From Ascidia mentula (Eukaryota; Chordata; Ascidiacea; Phlebobranchia; Ascidiidae), in contig OX387201.1 in the NCBI GenBank assembly GCA_947561715.1, positions 4,606,001 to 4,670,000 on the forward strand: DNA of 64,000 nt. Direction: 5' to 3'. This document shows, in pieces, positions 35,303-45,177 of the stretch (within the stretch, counting starts at the first letter, position 1; each line of letters starts with the position of its first letter). The notes under the pieces are model-generated. The model had not been told where the DNA came from, ran no database searches, and was given only the letters and a program-made list of their open reading frames with translations. A program made the translations under genes and the position numbers.

Positions 35303-38113
35303 TCGCAAAACTTCCCATAGAAGTGCGATGCAACTTCTACTGACTGAAGGTGGGACATTTTTGCATTTTTACTCTTTCAAAAATAATATTAAAGGGAATA
35401 ATCCGCTCGATTTTCTCAAACTTTTTTGTCGTAAACTTGGACACAAGCAAGTATTTACAAACCATAAATCACTTTTGGCATTGTTAGTGGCGGAGGTAAG
35501 ACTAATTCTCAACCCTTATCGTAAACGCCCAAGTTTATGGGCGTTTTTAGATCACCTAATTGTCCACGGGTCGTAACTCAGGTTAATCTTACGACTGATT
35601 ACAGGATGGTCAGCGGAGCGCGACGGAGGTCACGTGACAAGGTCGCAGAGACCAGGAGACGAACGTTGAGCGGTGGTGAATGCTGGGAAATATAACATTT
35701 TTGTATTTTGCCTCTGCTGGTGCTTTTTTTCTGCAATAAAATGAGAATCACGCAGTCTGCCAAGGCTGATGAACTACTTTGTATTGAAAAACTTAATCTG
35801 AAATTGAATAAACAAACTATGCAAGATGTCATTATTACTACGGGTTATTAAGCTGTGATGGCGAGCATTTGAGACAGTTTTGGTTTTTGGCTGCGCCAGA
35901 AAGTTAGAGTTAAAGAATGTGAGAAAACGCGGCAATTGTCAACACCGATTCTCCTATTATCAACAGCTCGGGGTAAAAATGTCGGAGTAAAATTGATAAA
36001 CGAGCAAGACAAAAACACACATTTTGCTACGCCATCAACAAATTCCTGGCGGGACTTTTGTGTTGGTGTGGATTCGAAGTGAGATTTTGTGCATTATAAT
36101 ATTACACTACATGTGATTAAGGTTTAGTCGACTACAAAAATGTTTTGTCGACCAGCGTTTCTTTGATGTTAAAAACACTGCAAACGACCTTTATTTCTTC
36201 TTCTTTCGTGGTCTTCGATACGTTTTGATGCCAAATCTGCCTCTGGGCTTTAAAGTAGAATAACCATAAACGTTTTGCACATGTACGCCAGCGATGGTAC
36301 GATGACCCGTCAATCGACTGTTTCAAGAATATCTCGAATTGTTTTTGACGTGGTATGCGTTTTATTTGAGAACATGCCCCACCATAAAGGCGAATAACCC
36401 GATATCCCCGGCTGTATGTAAAGGGCGTCAACCTAATCCTGTGCAAGGCAAAAGGGGGCAAGCTTACATAAGACAAAGGTGAGTTGCAGGTAATTACTGT
36501 AATCAAGGCTACTTATCCGCATTCACCGCCTTTCTAATTGCCCCAATGACGTGGAGATGACTTTGAAACACCCTTCAAGTTAAAGAGAGAGACATTTACA
36601 TTGCTGAAGGATTATTTTAATTGCATTGAGGTACTGCCACACATTTGTCGTGGACTATGGTAAAACTTTCCGACGACAAGATAATTTAAACACATATTGG
36701 TCCGGGGTCGCAAGCATTTACAGGCCAAACGATTTTTTTCTTTTTTTTCTGCGAGAACGCCGCTTGATGTCGCAGTTGAGTAATGCCCAAACCCCTCGAC
36801 AAAAAACTTTTGCATTTGTCTGTGGCAACAAAACACCCAAGTGACTTATCATCGGCAAAAACAATGTTTTTTTGACATGGTAATAGGAGCGAGCAACAAT
36901 AACGTTTCAGTTTCTTTGACTGACTTAATATACGCGAAACTTTACGATGGTTTAGAAACAAATGTTGCACAGTAACAGTTTTGCTCCAAGAGTAAACCCT
37001 TTCCCATCAGTACAAGCAATCTGTGAGATGCATTTAAGTGATGGTACGATTTAAGCACCAAAGGTTTTGATCCTCGTTTTTTTGCCCTGTGTGTGGAAAT
37101 ACCGAGCACATTAGAATTAATCAGAGGAAGTCGTATCCCCGCTTCGACCTCACTCTTCGCATGATCACATAACAACCAGGAATTCACCATATTTGCATTT
37201 TCTGAAACAATGCCCTTTGTGAAAGAAACCAATCTTTGATATAAACGCAACTGCAACTATAAAGCGAAGATTCGATCTCTTTGTGGTAATTTTGTGTTTG
37301 ATTTATGAAACTATGCACAATTTGCACCAGAAAGTATCCAAACGTGTCGTTGCAATCGTAAAACACGCGCGCTTCCGGAAGTATGCATTCTAATTCTTCA
37401 AAACACTTAATTCGGAGGTCGTTACGATCCTTGGTCAAGGATTCAACTTGCGTGTGGATTTGCACGTGATCCGATCCGCTTTGAGGTAAAAGAAACGAAT
37501 AAACTCCCATGAATGAGTTTAAACAACGGACTAAAAAATAAACTTTATGTCTACCCTTCACGAACTATTTGCAACTGTATTTACTGTAATGCAACCACAT
37601 AAGCCAGATATAAATGTATTTATTCACAATAAGAAATATACTACGACATGGATTTATTTATATTGCAACAAAATTTTAAATAAATACAAACATGCAAATA
37701 TACACAGCATGAACTCCAGGGTGCAACTCTTCCGACTCTGCTGCAAATAAATAACAAACAAAAGTTCAATAAAGTGATATATATCACCAGATGGTGCTTC
37801 GTAGAGGTATTCCAACACTGAAAATATTCGGATTCAGCCGATTTTATTTTTGTTTTAATTCAACTTTTCTTTGTTGTGTCGCAAGCCAGTTTTTTTATTA
37901 AGGAAGAGAGACGTTTACTGAGGCATTCAAGCATATTACAACAAAACGATTGCCTCACCTTACTACTTGCCGTCTTTGTCAGACTTGTGCTGGCCTGTGG
38001 AAAAGTTGTTCAAACGATTATTCAAAGAATAAAACTTGTCACAATGAAAGATAATGCAATAATACGGAAGTCGCCTGTTGCAGGTTTAAACGTGTGCGAA
38101 AAAGCGGATTTAC
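35303..38113. other. intergenic, no gene recognised
   Basis: Contains the 3' UTR of the Id-like gene. The only frame with protein-like composition is on the minus strand at 37184-37561 (125 codons; an amphipathic, Glu/Lys-containing stretch around ESLTKDRNDLR). It has a possible acceptor (CCTCAAAG) but no recognised domain. It might be a downstream exon of the cluster gene starting at 38614; this is unproven. Confidence 0.35.
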
Positions 38114-38614
38114 CCTGATTTACAGTCCCATGATCACCAACGTTTGCAGCGTGAACTGTTGCACCAGGAAAAATATATTTTGATCCACCGTATGAGTCAC
38201 CAGTGTGTTGTGACCATGAGTAAACAAAGTTGAAATTGGCAAAAATGTTTTTATGGTTTTCAGTGGGAAATATAAAGTTTCGTTGCGTTCTTTTTTACTT
38301 GGTGGACAAGAGGTTCCATTTACCAGTGATACAAACTGCAAAACTACCACATTTAAACCCTTTTACTCACCCGTGTTCACGTTCCTTTGCACCCCCACAA
38401 CCGACCCTCCACTGATATTCGCACCTTGTATGTTCACTTGTTGCACCTTGCTATCCTTGTTTTCTGCACACAAATATTTTAAATAAGTTTCTAAATAATG
38501 GTTGGTTTGTGCATGTCGACTATCTTATGTGGATTTGTCGATGTGCATATATCCTTGTACTTCGTTTATCTCAGTATTACCAGTAAAAGTGCAGAAGTTG
38601 TTTCGGACAGACAT
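38114..38614 (-). pseudogene. cluster member C: cap exon plus two Gly/Asp repeat exons, probably damaged
   Basis: Exon 38581-38614 starts MSVRNNFCTFT and ends in phase 1 (G|GTAATA). Exon 38371-38463 (93 nt, phase 1-1) encodes ENKDSKVQQVNI then GANISGGSVVGV and RNVNTG. A third repeat at 38114-38215 (102 nt, identical in length to the 46675-46776 exon) reads GDSYGGSK, GATVHAANVGDHGTVNQG and has a good donor. Where its acceptor should be, the minus strand reads CTCAT rather than an AG. No terminal exon is identified downstream. Either the third exon is dead, or a non-consensus junction is used. Product unknown; family defined by the neighbours in this cluster. Confidence 0.45.
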
Positions 38615-38670
38615 GGCGCCACCAAAAATGTTTTTAATAAAGTAATTGCTTTCTTGATGATACTTATAAG

Positions 38671-39120
38671 TAGGGATGCACCGAAAGTTCGGTTTGCCGA
38701 ATTTATTCGGCCGAAACTAAGGTTTTCGCAATTATTCGGTTTCGGCCGAATATTTCTGCAAAATTCGGCCGAAACCGAAACTTTTTTACTGTATAAAACG
38801 CTGATACGCAAAGTTTAGAAAAGGTTAGAATCCTTGTTTAAACTGTAGGATTGTGTTCGTTTCATTTGTTTATTTTCACAGAAATGATAAAAATCAAGTT
38901 ATAGCAGTTGGAACAAGTCGAGGTTATTCTTTAAGCGCCAAAAAGGCTGTATGATAGGATTAGATCCAATCCAGTACATCATGTTTTGTTTAAATTTATT
39001 GCGTTGAAAGAGATGGATACCAAAATTAGTTTCGGTTTATTCGGCCGAATTAATTCGGCAACTTTTGCCGAATATTCGGTTTCGGCCGAATATAAAAATA
39101 GCTGTTTCGGTGCATCACTA
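38671..39120 (+). mobile_element. non-autonomous hAT-type element (MITE), copy 2, intact ends
   Basis: 450 bp. Terminal inverted repeats TAGGGATGCACCGAAA / TTTCGGTGCATCACTA. Perfect 8-bp target-site duplication CTTATAAG (38663-38670 and 39121-39128). The interior has TTCGGTTTCGGCCGAA palindromes near both ends and shares sequence with the 9.2-kb copy. No transposase. Confidence 0.9.
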
Positions 39121-39128
39121 CTTATAAG

Positions 39129-41286
39129 CAATATACCTGGTGGGTTGTTGGAAGGCCTTTCCATTTCACTAGAAAGTAATTGCTTGCAATCTGAAAAACC
39201 TTGCACATAAAACCAAAACAAAAAATATATTAGTTGAACTTGAAAAAAGTTCGCGACGCTCTTCCGACACGTATGTGCTTGTCTTTACTCAAAAGGATTT
39301 TGGATTGTACGAAAAGTGCATTAAACTGCGTTATTCACATTATACATTAAATTATTAAACGTGCCGTATCAGTCTTTATATGTGTACATTAGTTTGTACA
39401 TTATAGGCTACATTGTTTCTTTACAAAGTAAAATTATATATTCTGAAAATGTTTTCTGTCGAAGTCCTTTACATTGAAATTAGTTGCCCACTTGCCGCAC
39501 AGTCAACTAGCAAACAAACCAAGCAGGAAGCTTACAAACTTCTCGCTTAAATACGCGAAAGGACTTATGCAAACTTGGGTTACGCCACTGATATCTAATA
39601 AACAAAGAGATCACTATTCACCAACGCCTCTTTTGTCGCAAACTTATGGTGTCGTTTGAAGTAAGAAAAATGTAGGGTCGGACTGTATAGCAGTGGTGTT
39701 GTATATGCCGACTATGGCAGTACAGTTTCTTGGACAAGACATACAAATCCCATTTTTCTGGTTCCCAAGACGTGCTTTAGTCCGACATGATGGTTGGAAG
39801 GAATTTTTTAGAAACCAACTGATATTTCCATAATCAGTGTACAAAGGTCCTGTAACGTGCTTTTTCTGCGGATCGGCGGCGCTACACACTAGACAGCAGT
39901 TTTTTGGCCTTTAGCCCAAACGCGTCCCATCCAATCTTCTAGGTAGCCGAGCCCGCGAAACACAACAGACACTTGTATTCGATACAGGAACGACCAGCAC
40001 AACAACGCGCCAGAAATGGAACGGTTTCTAGTTAAAGAAACACAATTGTACATTCAATATATAGACAAATTCAATCGCACTTACCGAACTGTTTTGCGAC
40101 CGATCTTATTCCGTAAATTATCAGTGGTGACAACACATCTTTCAGTTGCATTAGTAATCCAGTAAACTTTGCAATTGTTGCAAAGCAGTCATCAAACTAT
40201 TTCGCGTTTTGCAACTAAAACCTTATTCAAATAGAATCAGTATTATTATATGTACCACAACAACTGGCAACACAACTAGCAATGAAAAACATAACCATGC
40301 GGTCTGCACGCGCACGTCTACTGCGCAGCCTTTGTCACATAATAACGAGACTTGTGCCAAACATAGAAAACATAACGTGAAAGAATTAACGAAATTGGGT
40401 TTGGGAATCTACAGTCCAAATTCTGGAAGTCACCTTGCAAGGCGCGGTTGCTAAAGAAATAGAACAAGGATGAATCAACTGATTGACTATTTTTCAAAAT
40501 GAAACTGCTTATTACTGTTGTTTCAATTAGTCAAGTCACATTAGCATAGTAAACAATTAGGAGAAAGAAATATTTTCATTTATTTTTCCGCAAATGTATT
40601 GGACGTGGTTTTAGGTAACTGTGGGGCAACAACGCACTAATAACGTGTATGGGGGTCTAAGTGTGACTTTAACGTACTGCAGTGACCAAGGAACGGCGAA
40701 TCAGGGTATGCTATGTTTGACTAACGTTAGACAATTATACCGCAGGTCACCACAGGTCACTAACGCGTATAAATCGGCTGTTTATCAATTTCACGTAAGG
40801 CAAACCCGCCTGCGTATTAGTGGTTATTTTTGTCAAATGCAATTAGACCCTGCAGCGTAATAAAGTATAAATCACCCTCAATGTTGTCATTTTGGTAGAG
40901 CATAGGTGTATTGTTTGAACTTGCCGTAACATTCTTACATATATACAGCGTACGGAATGACTCACTAAATTGGATTTTGTTGGTAGATGAAAAATCTAAC
41001 ACAACGCTTACTTGGTTATTGTGGTTTATAAAAATACGGCAATTATTAAAAATGCAGTTACATCGTGTTTTTTGTGCTCGCCTAAATACCGACATGAGAC
41101 ACAATAAACGAAACGTGGTAAAAATAAAATATATGTTCGAGAAACCAACAAACAAACCACTATTATGGGTAACGTCTGAGTTACATTTAATGTTTGGGTG
41201 AAGTAATTCCCCTTTGCTGCAAGTTTTACACTAAACAAAATCATTTACAGCAATATTGGTAGTTAGTGGGAAATCAACATCATCGT
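39129..41286. other. no gene recognised
   Basis: AT-rich. Two minus-strand frames are protein-like in composition but unsupported: 39644-39889 (81 codons, several Cys) and 40817-41155 (112 codons). They lie downstream (in transcription sense) of the cluster genes at 41-42 kb and could be exons of it, but no domain or phase-matched splice pair was found. Confidence 0.35.
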
Positions 41287-41345
41287 TTAACGCAGATCAA
41301 TTTCCTCATTGCTTTCTCTTTTCGGTTGCATCGGTGGCGGTTGAT
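41287..41345 (-). CDS. orphan terminal exon of the Gly/Asp-repeat family
   Basis: Acceptor TTTTAG, then 59 nt entering in phase 1 and ending in a stop: DQPPPMQPKRESNEEIDLR. It resembles the terminal exon at 51326-51402 (QPPRNMQKE...). It could be a third alternative last exon of the gene starting at 42466, which would give a 50-aa product, or the tail of a lost gene copy. Confidence 0.4.
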
Positions 41346-41754
41346 CTAAAACGACAAAATCAGAAACTGTTGGAATGGAGCAATTTTATAGATTTGCACA
41401 GATTTGTGATAATACTACTGTAAAGTATTTTTTTTTACTTGTACACCATGACATTCGCGTAGCCAAGGAGAGCCATGGCTCCCAATACCTATGATAAAGA
41501 TTTGTAAGTTTCGGCGTTAAAGAATGTCCAATTTGTGGCCAGATTTTTGGGGAAAACAATTTGCCATTAGCAGAACAAAGTCGCTTTGTTGGGCGAAGTT
41601 TTATACCGTATTCTTTTACTAACTTAAACCTGCACCCCATATATTTTTAGCCCCAACCAAAACTTTCTTCCAAGCGTGTACATTGTATTAAGATAGCACT
41701 TCTGCAAGGACCTAAATCGTTTACAAAACGAGTCTAAATACACCACAATGTCAC

Positions 41755-42466
41755 TCAACCGTAGAGAGATTTGTCCTGGTCTTGGGTTGGTTTTTGAATT
41801 TCTTCTTCAGATGCATCGCTAATAGGTGATGTATTTCCTATGCACAAGCATACGCGTTGATTGCTTTTGTGATAAAAACAATGAGCAACTTACGAGTTAT
41901 CATAATTTGCGCCAAATAAGTGGACAACTAATATAAAATTTATGATAAAAAACATAAAATAATTTAGATTCATTAGGTTCACTGGCATCACAGCCAATAT
42001 GCATCAGTCTCTTCCCCAAAATCCCTGAAAAATCAAACTTGAGATTCGAACTAAAGACTCTGGAGTTACCAGGCCCAACTCCATATCGACAAAGCTGCAA
42101 GAGCTCAGCGGTTAGTAGGTGTAAATTGTGTCAAGAGAGCATTTCTGCAAAGACCTAAATCATTTACAAAAGGTTAGTATAAATACACCACAACGTCACT
42201 CAACCGTAGGGAGATTTGTCCTGGTCTTGGGTTGGTTTTTGAATTTCTTGAGCATTTTGGTGCACGCCGGTTTCTTCTTTGCCTATGTATGATGTTAAAA
42301 AAGTTGTAAATTGGTTTAAATCTGGCAAAAATCTAATTTATAACTGCCAGGGCAGAAATTAGGTATCGTTACCCCCATCATGTTGATACACGGTCATGTC
42401 TTTGCCGGATGTATGAAACGTTGGGTTTCCTACTATTTTGGAGTTACCGCTGAATTGTACAGACAT
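41755..42466 (-). CDS. short cluster protein B: cap exon with alternative terminal exons (58 aa)
   Basis: First exon 42373-42466 (94 nt, 31 codons + 1) encodes MSVQFSGNSKIVGN, then THTSG-like FHTSGKDMTVYQHDG; it ends G|GTAACG. It can splice in phase to 42200-42282 (GKEETGVHQNAQEIQKPTQ..., stop) or to 41755-41837 (GNTSPISDASEEEIQKPTQ..., stop). Both terminal exons end in the same QKPTQDQDKS motif and share flanking sequence, so they arose by a local duplication of about 440 bp. The cap exon is near-identical to the first exon of the TIR gene at 48063-48156. There is no TIR or membrane segment. No known family is recognised. It could act as a stand-alone assembly partner of the TIR protein (inference). 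Confidence 0.5.
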
Positions 42467-43633
42467 GGCGTTGGGAAAATTATTTACTGTCGCTTGAAAA
42501 TCTTTTAACTCAAAACAAAAACAAGAATGTGGATAATTCAAACAGAAAACACCATTTTATTGAATGTAAAAACTATCTTGGTTCTTGTTCTATGTTTAGG
42601 TAAAAATTATATCTGACAGTCATGGCACGAGAACAACCAATGTTAAGGAAGAAAAAACAAATTCCAAGAGTTAAGGAATGTGACAGGTAACTCAACTAAC
42701 CCTTCACCAACAAAGCTTTTCGGTTGTTCTTGTGTCATGCCTGTAAAATTACAATAACTATTATATTTTGCATAAACTAACTTAAAGTGACACCAATTTC
42801 ACCTTTTGTCTGCAACTACCTTTAGTTTTAAGCCTGCACACCTGACAAATCGCCCCACGTATGGCTTGATTATTCCTGTTATGAGTTTTACGTTTTGTTT
42901 CGAGTTCCTCTTTCACCGTGACGTAGGCAAGCTAGTAACAGCAGTGAGCGCGTCCTCGCTGTAATCTAGCTCTAAAATCTCCTCGCAACAACGCTGAATT
43001 AACCGCTTGATGCGACAAAAGTTGATCATTTTTACCTTTCCTGGTCAAAACAAAGAAGAAACGGTATTGTTTATTCCATTTACGGGTTTACTGGAAATTT
43101 AGCGATGCAACAAAACCTATTTTAATATATCTCACAACCAAACAGTCTTAAGAGGATTATATCAGCAATGTAACGTTTGTGAAGTTCAGTAAAGTTGAAA
43201 ACAACTGTTATGTATTGTTTGTTGTGGTAACAACAACGCATCTGCGTCTCCATGTAAGCTGAAAACAATTTTACATTCCAAAGAGGTTGTTTGTTTCTGT
43301 TCGGACACGATGTTGGAACCAGTGGGCTTCTGTGACGCCAACAAGGCAAATACGTCACAGGAATCGCCCACCTGAATGAATGTGGGGAGTCTGTATTGTC
43401 AAACCCAGCTCTTACGTGGGTTACCAAATATTGATGCATTACTCACCTTTGAAGTGGTTACTGTATAGTCAGCATCGTCTGTGGGTGGCTTTAGCATTGC
43501 GCAAAGTGTGGATATGGATGTTATTTACCATCTATTGTGACCAGATACATTTCATACATTACAAATTTATAAAATGCCTTTGCCTAATGGTTAATAAGGA
43601 TACATAGTCCAAGGCTTTTTGCATGCCTTACAA
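42358..43633. repeat. 1.28-kb segmental duplication, left copy
   Basis: Nearly identical to 48048-49325 at a constant offset of about 5690 bases. It carries the cap exon, the terminal exon at 42643-42740 and the two-exon unit at 43186-43497. Differences are scattered single substitutions, a few of which change predicted stops. Confidence 0.9.
42643..43497 (-). CDS. candidate small gene in the duplicated segment (left copy), unknown function
   Basis: Exon 43447-43497 (MLKPPTDDADYTVTTSK, 51 nt, excellent donor AAG|GTGAGT) is followed by an acceptor at 43372 opening VGDSCDVFALLASQKPTGS. That frame either stops at 43186 or can use a GAAT|GTAAAA donor in phase 1 to reach a terminal exon 42643-42740 (GMTQEQPKSFVGEG..., stop). 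In the right copy the terminal exon stops earlier after LVE, because of a single base difference (GAGTAA versus GAGTTA). No domain is recognised. Two intact copies and one decayed copy exist; whether it is translated is unknown. Confidence 0.3.
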
Positions 43634-45177
43634 TGCCTGAATTCAGTATAATGAAGTCGGTTCCAAAATTTCATTGGACTGGTATTTACACATTGCAATA
43701 TAAAGCTTCCTCATTTTGAAACCAAATGCGAGGAGTCAGATAATTTACAACGGTAAAGACCATCGGCACAAATTTAGCCGATAAGTAGTTGGGTAACCAC
43801 GATTTGGTTTGAATTTTAACTGTTTGATGTTGACATTGGTCTTGATTCCTTAGTGTAATTAGTCGCATTCGTAGATTCAACGCAGAAGTATTACCATGCT
43901 TTCGCATAGCAAGGCAGGATCGCCCCACTGCGCAGGTCCTTTATATTTGGCGATCTCAGCTCTCGTATTTTGATCATAAGGTTCACAGGTTTCGCGGCTA
44001 AGAGGTTTGAACTCACGACTTGATTTTTTAGATCTCGTTCCGACTTGTCGGGAAAAGTGGCTGATCCGGCTTGGCTGTTACTACTAACTTAGCTCCCTCG
44101 TTTAAACAGAACTTGCTGTTGCAGCTTTTGCTGTAGTGTAACCACATAAGCCAAGGAGTATTTTATTCCCAACAACAAAAATATTTGGATATATGTGTTC
44201 AATGTAAAAGTGTTTCTTTATGCAGCTTTTCATACCTCTGTGGTGCAAACAATGTGTGCACATAAACGTATAATGTTCAAATATCTTGCCCCCACGTCAT
44301 TGCATTTGGGCCTATTTACGACGGTCATTAAAAAACTATCATTGCACCATATGACGTCAGTCAAGCAGTAATGAGCAAAATACGTTAATGAAGACGCCAA
44401 AATTAACTTTACCAAGGACGAATCAGTCCAAGTCGATTTATAACGGTTTGTTTTTGTTTTTCTGCTACCCTGTCTATGTACGGTTACTAGTTTTTGTTTG
44501 ATGTTGACTATCTGCAACGACGGATTTGTTATTATGTTAAATCTTCATTGGCGTTGAAGCGAAATACATTCAAACACACATTTATGTTGGTTTGCGTCTA
44601 ATGCTGCCTTCAAGGAAACAAGGACTGGATAAAAAGATAGTTTTGTAGGAGGACGCTACCATTGGTACGAACAAACAGCATACGAACCAAAACACCCAGC
44701 CATGTACATGCTTCCAGCAAATATACCCTCTGTATCAACTAATACAATCATTTACGACAGTGAATTCAAACAGTGCCTAAGTGAAAATCCAAACCATAAT
44801 CAGATATTTTTAAGTTATTGTTATATTTCCAAAATATGCTTACACTCGAAGCGTAGTAATCAACAGCACATTAATGCAGTATGTACATTTATCTAAAGTA
44901 GTAAAAATCAAATAGTTCACCAGTTAGAAAACTTAACAGTTAAAAGAAGTTTTATGTTACAGTACTACAAGAATAAACTTGGAAGCGAACAAAATGTGTG
45001 GAAAAGCGGTTACAAACGATGAAACTCTTACATAAAAACGCAAAACACTCACACCACATAATTAAAAATAGCGCACTTTGAACGGCTCCATATGGGTTGT
45101 TAAGTAACTTGTGGATTATTTACAACGTTAATCATTTCATGTTTTGCACATATTGATATAATGGCCAGCCAGGGTGG
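43634..45177. other. no gene recognised
   Basis: AT-rich spacer between the TIR gene terminator side and the duplicated segment. Minus-strand frames at 43686-43928 and 44230-44517 have no recognisable domains. Confidence 0.4.
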
